A DNA stretch of 11,121 nucleotides from positions 1-11,121 of the forward strand of contig UQGL01000052.1 of the NCBI GenBank assembly GCA_900540595.1. Direction: 5' to 3'. The DNA is from an uncultured Oscillospiraceae bacterium. Lineage in GTDB: Bacteria > Bacillota > Clostridia > Oscillospirales > Ruminococcaceae. Below the pieces are notes generated by a model, which did no database searches, was not told the DNA's origin, and saw only the letters and a list, made by a program, of their open reading frames with translations. Made by a program: the position numbers and the translations under genes. Of this stretch, positions 1 through 6,255 are shown in pieces (the stretch's first letter is position 1; each line of letters starts with the position of its first letter).

Positions 1-25
1 CCGCAGCCGCCGGAGCGGTGCTTAA

Positions 26-74
26 GCCGTAAGGCGGGAATTGTGCGGTGTTGCCATAAGGAAAAATCTGTTTC
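26..74 (+). repeat. Copy A of a shared upstream element
   Basis: This stretch starts with a small GCC-GTAA-GGC hairpin-like motif (26-35) and continues as a 37-base block (38-74) beginning GAATTGTGCGGTGTTGCC and ending TCTGTTTC. The block matches, in inverted orientation, a block at 11051-11088 in front of the xylulokinase gene, with about 30 of 38 aligned positions identical by hand alignment. A GCCGTA hairpin-like motif precedes the block in both copies. It lies about 310 bases upstream of the binding-protein gene. It could be a dispersed intergenic repeat, the end of a larger element cut by the window edge, or a common regulatory site. The similarity is seen directly; its role is unknown. 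Confidence 0.6.
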
Positions 75-196
75 ACAGCGGCCTGTAATGGCAGAAAACC
101 GACAAAAACAGACTTTGTCTGGAAATTGTTTTCTTTTTGTAACCATTGCGGTGGGGCGGCCAAACGGAAGCTTTCCCCGTCACGGGCGGATATTTC

Positions 197-257
197 TTGC
201 ACAAAAGGCTAAGTTTTGCACAAAATGAAACGGAATTTGTGCAACCTGTACACAAAA
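197..257 (+). promoter_or_regulatory. Array of TTTGTGCA-type sites upstream of the sialic acid operon
   Basis: Four related words occur within 61 bases: TTGCACAAAA at 197-206, the same word at 216-225 (19 bp apart), its reverse complement TTTGTGCAA at 236-244, and the variant TACACAAAA at 249-257. The second and third form a perfect 9-bp inverted repeat. The third and fourth form a 21-bp palindrome, TTTGTG-N9-CACAAA (236-256). The array ends about 28 bases before the -35 box, a position more typical of activator sites or a looping repressor. No regulator gene is in the window, so the protein that binds is unknown. NanR-like regulators of the RpiR or GntR type are known for sialic acid genes in other bacteria. 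Confidence 0.5.
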
Positions 258-284
258 CGGCCTGATTCTTGGTGATTTCACATC

Positions 285-313
285 TGGACAAAATGAAAAA
301 GATTTTCTAAAAT
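285..313 (+). promoter_or_regulatory. Sigma-70 type promoter of the sialic acid operon
   Basis: A -35 box TGGACA (285-290, 5 of 6 to consensus) and a -10 box TAAAAT (308-313, 5 of 6) are separated by exactly 17 bases. Transcription would start near 320, leaving a leader of about 65 bases before the binding-protein start codon. The spacer holds a short inverted repeat, GAAAA-AGA-TTTTC (295-307), placed so that a repressor bound there would block polymerase. The promoter is the best match in the gene-free upstream region and points into the operon. Confidence 0.65.
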
Positions 314-324
314 AGAAACATCAC

Positions 325-351
325 AAGGGGCGCAGACGCAAGCGACCCCTT
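325..351 (+). other. Hairpin in the 5' leader of the sialic acid operon
   Basis: AAGGGGCGC (325-333) pairs with GCG-A-CCCCTT (342-351) with one bulged A and an 8-base loop. It lies in the predicted leader, about 20 bases before the AGAAGGAGA ribosome binding site. No T run follows, so it is not a terminator by sequence. It may stabilise the 5' end of the message. No known riboswitch class is recognised. Confidence 0.45.
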
Positions 352-386
352 ACAAATGCCGAAAGGCAAAAAGAAGGAGATCGACC

Positions 387-1745
387 ATGAAGAAGCAAGT
401 ATCCGCTATCCTGGCTGCCGGTATGGCTGCCAGCCTGCTGGTTGGCTGCGGCGGCGCCGCCTCCAGCGCAGCGTCCTCTACCGCTGAAAGCACCTCTACT
501 GCCGCTTCCAGCGAAGCTGCTGCTGCCACCACGGAGGCCGGTCAGGCTGCTGACATTACCCTGTGGACTTACCCCATCGGCAAGTGGGGCGATTCCGAGT
601 CTGTTGACGCCCTGCTGGCAGACTTCAACGCCAAGTACCCCGACATCCATGTGACTGTTGAGTATCTGGACTACACCAACGGTGACGATCAGGTCAACAC
701 CGCCATCGAGGGCGGCTCTGCACCTGACCTCGTTATGGAAGGTCCCGAGCGTCTGGTTGCCAACTGGGGCGCCAAAGGTCTGATGGTCGATCTGAGCGAC
801 CTGTGGACCGATGACCAGAAGGCCGACATCAGCGCCAGCGTGGAGGCCGCCTGCAAGGATTCCTCCGGTGCTTACTATGAGTTCCCCCTCTGCATGACCG
901 CCCACTGCATGGCCATCAACAAGACCGTGTTTGAGGCTGCCGGCGCGATGCAGTATGTCGATGCCGAGAACCACACCTGGACCACCGAGAACTTCCTGAA
1001 GGCTGTTCAGGCCGTCTACGACTCCGGCAAGACCGATGTGGGCGCCCTCTACTGCAGCGGTCAGGGCGGCGACCAGGGCACCCGTGCTCTCGTCAACAAC
1101 CTCTACGGCGGCACCTTCACCGATGATGCGCACACCAAGTACACCGCCGACTCTGCCGAGAATGTCAAGGCCCTTGAGACCCTGAAGGCACAGGACGGCA
1201 TCAACTTCGACGCCTCCATCAACGGCGGCGAGGAGATCACCCTCTTCCGCAACGGCACCCTGCAGATGGCTTTCTGCTGGAACATTGCCCAGCAGAAGAA
1301 TGAGGATAACGGCCCTGCCGGCACCACCAACAGCGGCGATGAGATCCTGTTCATGGGCTTCCCCTCCGAGAGCGGCAAGCCCGCGCTGCAGGGCGGCATC
1401 TGGGGCTTCGGCATCTTCAACAACGGCGACGACAACAAGATCGCTGCCGCCAAGACCTTCATCAACTTCATGGCCAACTCTGAGGAGACTGCCAAGGCCG
1501 TCAAGACCTCCAGCTACTTCTCCGTCAAGAACTCTCTGTCCGACCTGTATGCCGACGACGAGATCATGAACGAGTACCAGAAGCTGATGCCTTATCTGGG
1601 CGACTACTATCAGGTCACCCCCGGCTGGGCCGAGGCTCGTACCGCTTGGTGGAACATGCTGCAGCAGGTCGGCGCTGACGAAGATGTCACCACCGCCGTC
1701 ACCGAATTCTGCACCACTGCCAACGCAGCCGCCAGTGCATCCTGA
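387..1745 (+). CDS. ABC sugar importer, solute-binding lipoprotein (probable sialic acid)
   Basis: A 452-residue extracellular substrate-binding protein of the MalE/UgpB type (family 1, COG1653-like). The N-terminus is a lipoprotein signal: two lysines, a hydrophobic stretch and the lipobox LLVGC with the lipidated cysteine at 21. A low-complexity Ala/Ser/Thr linker (about 22-55) tethers it to the membrane, and the folded domain starts near DITLWTY (57). The length fits the family. The start is supported by AGAAGGAGA at 372-380. It is the first gene of an operon with two permeases and nanA, nanE and nanK, so the substrate is inferred to be N-acetylneuraminate or a derivative such as 2,7-anhydro-Neu5Ac, the substrate of the Ruminococcus gnavus SAT2-type importer. 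The sequence alone does not prove the ligand. Confidence 0.88.
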   Translation: MKKQVSAILAAGMAASLLVGCGGAASSAASSTAESTSTAASSEAAAATTEAGQAADITLWTYPIGKWGDSESVDALLADFNAKYPDIHVTVEYLDYTNGDDQVNTAIEGGSAPDLVMEGPERLVANWGAKGLMVDLSDLWTDDQKADISASVEAACKDSSGAYYEFPLCMTAHCMAINKTVFEAAGAMQYVDAENHTWTTENFLKAVQAVYDSGKTDVGALYCSGQGGDQGTRALVNNLYGGTFTDDAHTKYTADSAENVKALETLKAQDGINFDASINGGEEITLFRNGTLQMAFCWNIAQQKNEDNGPAGTTNSGDEILFMGFPSESGKPALQGGIWGFGIFNNGDDNKIAAAKTFINFMANSEETAKAVKTSSYFSVKNSLSDLYADDEIMNEYQKLMPYLGDYYQVTPGWAEARTAWWNMLQQVGADEDVTTAVTEFCTTANAAASAS

Positions 1746-1781
1746 ACCAAACTGTAAATCGTAAGATCTGCAGCCATCCTA

Positions 1782-1829
1782 CGGCGTCCGACCTCTGACA
1801 TGAAACGCAGCGGTGGGACGCCGCTTTTT
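1782..1829 (+). terminator. Intercistronic terminator-like hairpin (attenuator)
   Basis: CGGCGTCC (1782-1789) pairs perfectly with GGACGCCG (1816-1823) across a 26-base loop, followed by C and five T (1825-1829). A competing shorter hairpin GCGG/CCGC (1810-1813/1821-1824) ends at the same T run. It sits in the 110-base gap between the binding-protein and first permease genes. Partial termination here would give more binding protein than permease, as in many ABC import operons. It is unlikely to be a full stop because permease 1 has no clear promoter of its own after it. Confidence 0.5.
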
Positions 1830-1855
1830 ATGAAAAACGGAAAGGAGAGATCCTC

Positions 1856-2776
1856 TTGGCATTTTCTGCAGCTGCCAAAAAGAGCGAGCCCCAGATGAGC
1901 CGTGCGCTTGTCCGGCAGGAGACCATCGCCGGTTATCTGTTCCTGCTGCCCAGCCTGATCTTCTTCGTCGGCTTCGTCATCTACCCCATGTTCATGTGCG
2001 TGTTCACCAGCTTCTTCGACTCGACAATGAACCGTGCCGATGTCTTTGTCGGTCTGGCTAACTATGTGGAGCTTTTCGGCGACAAGGTGTTTCTGGGCGC
2101 ATTGCGCAACACCCTCATCATTGTTATCGTGTCGGTGCCCATTACCTGCATCTTCTCACTGTGGGTGGCCTCCGCCATCGTCAACATGCCCCCGTGGGCA
2201 ACCTCGCTGTTCCGCGTCATCTTCTACCTGCCCGTTGTCACCGGCTCTGTCGCTGTTACGGTCGTGTGGAAGTGGATGTTCAACAACTACTACGGCATCT
2301 TCAACTATCTGGGCAAGTCGATGGGCCTCCTCGACCAGAACATCAACTGGCTGGGCGATCCCCGCTATGCGCTGGGCTGCATCATCCTGATCCTGCTCAC
2401 GACCTCGGTCGGCCAGCCCATCGTGCTGTATGTCTCGGCCCTCGGCAATGTGGACCAGTCCCTTGTGGAGGCTGCGGAGGTTGACGGCGCCACCAAGCTG
2501 CAGGCCTTCTGGAAGATCAAGTGGCCGCAGATCATGCCCACCACGCTGTACATTCTGGTCATCACTACGATCAACTCCTTCCAGTGCTTCGCACTGATCC
2601 AGCTGTTGACCTCCGGCGGCCCGAAGCATGCCACCGACACCATCATGTACTACATCTACTACACTGCCTTCAAGCTGTACCGCTACGGCTACGGCAACGC
2701 GATGGGCGTTATCCTCGCCATCATGATCGCCGTGCTGTCCGCTGTGCAGTTCAAGGTCACACAGTCTAACGAGTAA
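1856..2776 (+). CDS. ABC sugar importer permease, MalF/UgpA type (TTG start)
   Basis: A 306-residue inner-membrane permease, one of two that form the channel of the importer. Hydrophobic segments lie at about 26-50, 84-110, 119-140, 171-197, 230-253 and 281-298, matching a six-helix core. The cytoplasmic EAA loop that docks with the ATPase is at about 205-228 (EAAEVDGATKLQAFWKIKWP), a clear hallmark of the binding-protein-dependent transport permease family. The chosen start is TTG at 1856, because AAAGGAGAG (1841-1849) is spaced correctly for it. An in-frame ATG at 1895 would remove 13 residues and has no comparable site. It is followed 14 bases later by the second permease. Confidence 0.9.
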   Translation: MAFSAAAKKSEPQMSRALVRQETIAGYLFLLPSLIFFVGFVIYPMFMCVFTSFFDSTMNRADVFVGLANYVELFGDKVFLGALRNTLIIVIVSVPITCIFSLWVASAIVNMPPWATSLFRVIFYLPVVTGSVAVTVVWKWMFNNYYGIFNYLGKSMGLLDQNINWLGDPRYALGCIILILLTTSVGQPIVLYVSALGNVDQSLVEAAEVDGATKLQAFWKIKWPQIMPTTLYILVITTINSFQCFALIQLLTSGGPKHATDTIMYYIYYTAFKLYRYGYGNAMGVILAIMIAVLSAVQFKVTQSNE

Positions 2777-2790
2777 GGAGGGAAATCGAA

Positions 2791-3762
2791 ATGGAAGCAA
2801 CGAAAACCGCTGCCCCTGCTGCAGCCGAGCAGACCAAAAAGAAAAAGAAGAAGATTTCCCCCTACATGGTGTTCAGCACCGTGGTCATCGTTCTGCTGGC
2901 CATCGCGTTTGCGTTCCCGCTGTACTGGATCATCACCGGCTCCTTCAAGACGCAGGTGTCCATCAACGCCACCACGCCCGAGTGGTTCCCCAGTGAGTGG
3001 GTCGGCACCAACTATGCCAAGCTGTTCAGCCGCCAGAAGGCCCCCCTGTGGGAGTTCGCCGTGCCGTTCAGCAGCCACTTCAGCGCCGACGGCAAGGATG
3101 TCATCTGGTGGGCAGGCCCGCAGGTGCCCGCCGCTATCCGCTGGCTGGTCAACACGGTCTTTATGGCCGTTGCCTCGATGATTTTTACCTGCGTTACCTC
3201 CGCCATGGCGGGCTATGCGCTGGCCAAAAAGCGCTTCATCGGCCGCGGCGTGCTGTTTACGCTGATCGTCTGCGCCATGGCCCTGCCCAAGCAGGTCATC
3301 CTGATCCCCCTGCTGCGTGAGATGAGCAGCCTGCAGCTGTACAACACGATCTGGGCGGTCATCTTCCCGATCGTGGGCTGGCCGTTCGGCATCTTCCTGA
3401 TGAAGCAGTTCAGCGAGGGTATCCCCGGCGAGATGCTCGAGGCTGCCCGCATTGACGGCGCCAGCGAGCTGACCACCTTTACCCGCATTGCGCTGCCCAT
3501 CATCAAGCCGGGCATCGGTGCGCTGGCGATCTTCACCTTCATCAACTCCTGGAATGACTACTTCATGCAGTTGATCATGCTGTCCAGCACCAGCAAGCTG
3601 ACGATCTCTCTGGGCATTGCCAAGCTGCAGGCCGAGAACTCGACCGACTACGGTCTGATCATGGCCGGTGCCGCGCTGGCTGCCGTGCCCATCATCATCG
3701 TGTTCCTCGCGTTCCAGAAGTATTTCACCAAGGGCATCACGATGGGTGCCGTTAAGGGCTAA
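2791..3762 (+). CDS. ABC sugar importer permease, MalG/UgpE type
   Basis: A 323-residue membrane protein, the partner of the upstream permease. A lysine-rich cytoplasmic N-terminus (residues 16-21) precedes the first helix at about 27-50. A long external loop (about 52-115) comes before the remaining five helices, somewhat longer than in compact MalG-type proteins. The EAA loop is at about 217-240 (EAARIDGASELTTFTRIALP). The start is fixed by AAGGAGGG at 2775-2782, which overlaps the stop codon of the preceding gene, so the two permeases are probably translated together. No ATP-binding subunit gene is adjacent. As in other Gram-positive sugar importers, a shared MsmK/MalK-type ATPase encoded elsewhere is the likely energy source. 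Confidence 0.9.
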   Translation: MEATKTAAPAAAEQTKKKKKKISPYMVFSTVVIVLLAIAFAFPLYWIITGSFKTQVSINATTPEWFPSEWVGTNYAKLFSRQKAPLWEFAVPFSSHFSADGKDVIWWAGPQVPAAIRWLVNTVFMAVASMIFTCVTSAMAGYALAKKRFIGRGVLFTLIVCAMALPKQVILIPLLREMSSLQLYNTIWAVIFPIVGWPFGIFLMKQFSEGIPGEMLEAARIDGASELTTFTRIALPIIKPGIGALAIFTFINSWNDYFMQLIMLSSTSKLTISLGIAKLQAENSTDYGLIMAGAALAAVPIIIVFLAFQKYFTKGITMGAVKG

Positions 3763-3797
3763 AAATCCGACCACCGCAGTCATTCCATTAAAACTCC

Positions 3798-3877
3798 GTA
3801 GGGGCGGGGTTCTACTCCGCCCGTAAATGTTCCCGCAGCCATAAACGGGTACGGGCGCAGCAGAGCCACGCCCCTAC
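3798..3877. repeat. 80-bp inverted-repeat intergenic element (GTAGGGGCG family)
   Basis: The left end GTAGGGGCGGGGTTCTAC... (3798-3823) and the right end (3852-3877) are imperfect inverted repeats, 22 of 26 positions matching. The left arm can also fold on itself (GGCGG/CCGCC). The centre contains TAAACGGGT (3842-3850), resembling the core of the elements at 5328-5470 and 8816-8911. It encodes nothing and lies between the second permease and nanA, inside the operon. It resembles a miniature inverted-repeat element or a dispersed hairpin repeat. It has no T run and so is not a clear terminator. Confidence 0.65.
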
Positions 3878-3924
3878 ATTCATTTTAAAATCCATACCAA
3901 GTTACGAACAGGGAGTGTTTGTAT

Positions 3925-4854
3925 ATGAAAGACATCAATAAGTACCGCGGCATTATCCCCGCATTTTATGCCTGCTATGCACCGGACGGTTCGATCTCGA
4001 TCGAGGGCGTCAAGGCGCTGACCCGCCACCTGATCGCCAAGGGCGTCAAGGGCGTCTATGTCGGCGGCTCCTCCGGCGAGTGCATCTACCAGCACCCCGA
4101 TGAGCGCAAAGCCGTTCTCGAGGCCGTCATGAGCGAGGCGAAGGGCAAGATCACCGTCATTGCGCATGTCGCCTGCAACAACACGGCGGACTCGGTCGAG
4201 CTGGCCGCCCACGCCGAGAAGTGCGGCGTGGATGCGATCGCCGCCATCCCGCCGATCTACTTCCACCTGCCGAACTACGCCATTGCCGACTACTGGAACG
4301 CGATGAGCGCCGCCGCCCCCAACACCGAGTTCGTCATCTACAACATTCCGCAGCTGGCCGGTACCGCCCTGACGATGCCGCTGCTGCAGGAGATGCTGAA
4401 GAACCCGAAGGTCATTGCCGTCAAGAACTCCTCGATGCCCACGCAGGACATCCAGCTGTTCAAGGACGCCGGTATCGCCGCCCGCGGCGAGGATGGCTTT
4501 GCCGTCTTTAACGGTCCCGATGAGCAGTTTGTTTCGGGCCGCGCCATGGGTGCTGACGGCGGCATCGGCGGCACCTACGCCGTCATGCCGGAGCTGTTCA
4601 TCCGGATGAACGAGCTGGTCGAGCAGGGCAATCTGCCCGCAGCCCGCGCCATCCAGTACAAGGCTGACCGCATCATCTACAAGATGTGCGAGGCCCACGG
4701 CAACCTGTACGCCGTGCAGAAGGAGATCCTGCGCCGCATGTACGGTCTGGAGCTGGGCGGCGTGCGTGCCCCGCTGCCGAACCTCATCCCCGAGGACGAG
4801 GCCGTTGTGGCCGAGGCGCAGCGTATGATCGAGGCTGCCGTTGCAGAGCTGTAA
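3925..4854 (+). CDS. nanA: N-acetylneuraminate lyase
   Basis: A 309-residue cytoplasmic aldolase that splits N-acetylneuraminate into N-acetylmannosamine and pyruvate. It is a (beta/alpha)8 barrel of the DHDPS/NAL superfamily. Visible landmarks are the carboxylate-binding GGSSGE (47-52), the catalytic tyrosine in YNIP (Tyr139) and the Schiff-base lysine in VIAVKNSS (Lys167). In NGPDEQFVSG, Asp199-Glu200 match E. coli NanA Asp191-Glu192, which bind the sugar tail and separate NAL from dihydrodipicolinate synthase. The residue matching E. coli Ser208 is glycine (GIGGTY, Gly216). ATG 3925 is chosen because GGGAG (3911-3915) is 9 bases away; an in-frame TTG at 3919 is too close. The cluster with nanE and nanK supports the assignment. 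Confidence 0.92.
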   Translation: MKDINKYRGIIPAFYACYAPDGSISIEGVKALTRHLIAKGVKGVYVGGSSGECIYQHPDERKAVLEAVMSEAKGKITVIAHVACNNTADSVELAAHAEKCGVDAIAAIPPIYFHLPNYAIADYWNAMSAAAPNTEFVIYNIPQLAGTALTMPLLQEMLKNPKVIAVKNSSMPTQDIQLFKDAGIAARGEDGFAVFNGPDEQFVSGRAMGADGGIGGTYAVMPELFIRMNELVEQGNLPAARAIQYKADRIIYKMCEAHGNLYAVQKEILRRMYGLELGGVRAPLPNLIPEDEAVVAEAQRMIEAAVAEL

Positions 4855-4865
4855 AGGAGTGCGGG

Positions 4866-5315
4866 ATGCTCGTAGATTCGTTTGATTATATTGCGTGCTA
4901 CAAGGGGCTGCACCCCAATCTGGACACAGCCATTGACTGGCTGAACAGCCACACGCTGGATGCGCTGGAGAACGGCCGCACGATCATTGACGGCGAGAAT
5001 GTCTTTGTCAATGTGATGGACGCCGACCTGCACGATGCCGAGGGCGCAGCGTTTGAGTACCACCGCCGCTACGCTGATCTGCAGATCGACCTTTCCGGCG
5101 GCGAGCATTGGGGCTGGGCATCCGAGGGCAGGCCCGAGGGCGAGTTCAGCACCGAGAGCGATGTGGGCTTTGCGTCCGGCCCGGAGCATGCGGGCGGCGA
5201 GCTGGGAGAGGGACGGTTTGTCATCTTCTTCCCCGGTGAGCTGCACAAGCCCAGCTGCAAAACGCCCGGCTGCGACCATGTGAGAAAAGCCGTGGTCAAG
5301 ATTTTGATGAAATAA
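4866..5315 (+). CDS. yhcH: YhcH/YjgK/YiaL family cupin (NanQ-like sialic acid anomerase)
   Basis: A 149-residue protein of the DUF386 (YhcH/YjgK/YiaL) family, a beta-sandwich cupin. Typical motifs are EYHRRYADLQIDLSG (64-78), which supplies a probable metal-binding Glu64/His66 pair, and FFPGELHKPSC (121-131) with His127. It ends in the usual KAVVKI strand. E. coli YhcH (NanQ) has been described as an N-acetylneuraminate anomerase, supplying the anomer used by the lyase, and its place between nanA and nanE fits that role. The start ATG 4866 follows AAAGGAG (4853-4859), which overlaps the nanA stop, so the genes are tightly linked. A longer in-frame reading back to 4686 only overlaps nanA and lacks a ribosome binding site. 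Confidence 0.87.
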   Translation: MLVDSFDYIACYKGLHPNLDTAIDWLNSHTLDALENGRTIIDGENVFVNVMDADLHDAEGAAFEYHRRYADLQIDLSGGEHWGWASEGRPEGEFSTESDVGFASGPEHAGGELGEGRFVIFFPGELHKPSCKTPGCDHVRKAVVKILMK

Positions 5316-5327
5316 TTTGCATTCCCC

Positions 5328-5470
5328 AAGCCTTCCCCCTTGGGGGAAGGTGGCCCCGCAGGGCCGGATGAGGGGTAAGCTATCGATGATTGCCCGTAAA
5401 CGGGTTGCCGCCGTAAGCTCCGCCCTCATCAGTCACCTTCGGTGACAGCTTCCCCCGAGGGGGAAGCCTT
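5328..5470. repeat. 143-bp inverted-repeat intergenic element (CTTCCCCC family)
   Basis: Two ends of about 45 bases are imperfect inverted copies of each other. Each end folds into two hairpins: CCTTCCCCC-TT-GGGGGAAGG (5331-5350) and GGCCC-CGCA-GGGCC (5352-5365) on the left; GTCACC-TTC-GGTGAC (5432-5446) and GCTTCCCCC-GA-GGGGGAAGC (5448-5467) on the right. Both are flanked on the inner side by GATGAGGG or its complement. Although the arms differ in sequence, pairing within each hairpin is kept, which suggests selection on structure. The centre holds CCCGTAAACGGGTTGC (5393-5408). The type resembles repeats I associate with gut Clostridia. Confidence 0.75.
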
Positions 5471-5473
5471 TTT
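5448..5473 (+). terminator. Terminator-like hairpin between yhcH and nanE
   Basis: The outermost right hairpin of the repeat, a 9-bp G/C-rich stem (5448-5467), is followed by C and TTTTT (5469-5473), the layout of a rho-independent terminator on the + strand. As nanE and nanK must be expressed for the pathway, either termination is partial or a promoter lies between here and nanE. I see no convincing promoter in 5474-5530. Confidence 0.5.
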
Positions 5474-5485
5474 GCGTTCCCATTT

Positions 5486-5516
5486 GCAGGGGCGGATGAC
5501 GAGCATCGACCCCTGC
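5486..5516. repeat. Half-copy hairpin of the GTAGGGGCG repeat family in the nanE leader
   Basis: GCAGGGG (5486-5492) pairs with CCCCTGC (5510-5516), and inside it GATG (5495-5498) pairs with CATC (5504-5507). The sequence GCAGGGGCGGATG resembles the end of the 3798-3877 element, so it may be a single arm of that family. It ends 14 bases before the nanE ribosome binding site (GGAG, 5531-5534) and could affect nanE message stability. No T run follows it. Confidence 0.5.
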
Positions 5517-5542
5517 GACCTCACAAAAAAGGAGTCTTTCTC

Positions 5543-6244
5543 ATGACCCACGAAGAAATTTTTAATAAGATCCAGGGCGGTCTTATCGTGTCCTGCCAGG
5601 CGCTGGAGCATGAGCCGCTGTACACGAAGGAGGGCGGCGTTATGCCGCTGATGGCAAAGGCCGCCGCCCAGTCCGGCGCGGTGGGCATCCGCGCCAACAC
5701 CGTGCGTGACATCACCCAGATCAAGGCGGTCGTTGACCTGCCGGTCATCGGCATTATCAAAAAGGATTACCCCGGCACGCCGATGTACATCACCGTTACG
5801 ATGAAGGAGGTCGATGAGCTGGTTGCCTGCGGCGTGGATATTCTGGCCGTGCAGGGCACCGGTGCATTGCGCCCGGACGGGCAGACGAGCGCGGACTTTA
5901 TCCGCGCCGTCAAGGAAAAATACCCCGACCAGCTTGTCATGGCCGACTGCGACAACATCGAGAACGCCATGGCGTGTGCGGCGGCCGGTGCGGACTTCAT
6001 CGGCACGACGATGCGCGGCTACACGCCGGAGACGAAGGGCATAGATGATGTGGACTTCGGCTTCATTGCACAGCTGGCGCGCGAATGCCCGGCCAGAATC
6101 ATCGCCGAGGGGCATATCCACACGCCGGAGCAGGCCGTGCAGGCACTCTACGCCGGTGCGTTTGCGCTGGTCGTGGGCGGTGCGATCACCCGCCCGGCCG
6201 AGATCACGGCCCGCTACACCGCCGCCATCAAAAACCACAAATAA
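5543..6244 (+). CDS. nanE: N-acetylmannosamine-6-phosphate 2-epimerase
   Basis: A 233-residue cytoplasmic TIM-barrel enzyme that converts ManNAc-6-P to GlcNAc-6-P. The N-terminal GGLIVSCQA (12-20) is typical. The residues used by the Clostridium perfringens enzyme are present: Arg50 (GIRAN), the catalytic lysine Lys73 in IGIIKKDY, Asp135 (MADCDN) and Glu189 (IIAEGHIHTP). The phosphate-binding end VVGGAITRP (210-218) is intact. One oddity: where relatives read I-D-G-T or L-D-A-T, this protein has VQGTGALRPDG, with Gln104 in place of the usual aspartate. The start follows GGAG at 5531-5534. The gene is 11 bases upstream of nanK. Length is normal for the family. Confidence 0.93.
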   Translation: MTHEEIFNKIQGGLIVSCQALEHEPLYTKEGGVMPLMAKAAAQSGAVGIRANTVRDITQIKAVVDLPVIGIIKKDYPGTPMYITVTMKEVDELVACGVDILAVQGTGALRPDGQTSADFIRAVKEKYPDQLVMADCDNIENAMACAAAGADFIGTTMRGYTPETKGIDDVDFGFIAQLARECPARIIAEGHIHTPEQAVQALYAGAFALVVGGAITRPAEITARYTAAIKNHK

Positions 6245-6255
6245 GCAGGTGCGCT

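Noticed and set aside
224..240. Possible CcpA cre site (TGAAACGGAATTTG)
   Set aside because: The central CG is off position and the second half lacks the CA end of the cre consensus; it is better explained as spacer between the TTTGTGCA-type repeats.
43..291. Two short open frames (61 and 72 codons, opposite strands) in the upstream region
   Set aside because: Neither has a ribosome binding site or recognisable product, they overlap on opposite strands, and the region carries regulatory repeats and AT-rich sequence instead.
2689..3783. A 364-codon open frame on the - strand opposite the second permease
   Set aside because: Its product is His/Asp/Gly/Arg-rich with no domain, while the + strand frame has transmembrane helices and the EAA loop. 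Similar antisense frames opposite the binding protein, nanA, nanE and nanK were dropped for the same reason.
3919..3927. TTG at 3919 as the nanA start
   Set aside because: GGGAG (3911-3915) is only 3 bases away from it, whereas ATG 3925 is 9 bases away and gives the usual NanA N-terminus.
3925..4854. Dihydrodipicolinate synthase as the function of the lyase gene
   Set aside because: The Asp-Glu pair matching E. coli NanA 191-192 and the neighbours nanE, nanK and yhcH favour N-acetylneuraminate lyase.
5328..5516. CRISPR-like array or riboswitch before nanE
   Set aside because: The repeats are inverted arms with self-complementary hairpins, not regularly spaced direct repeats with unique spacers, and no known riboswitch core is recognisable.
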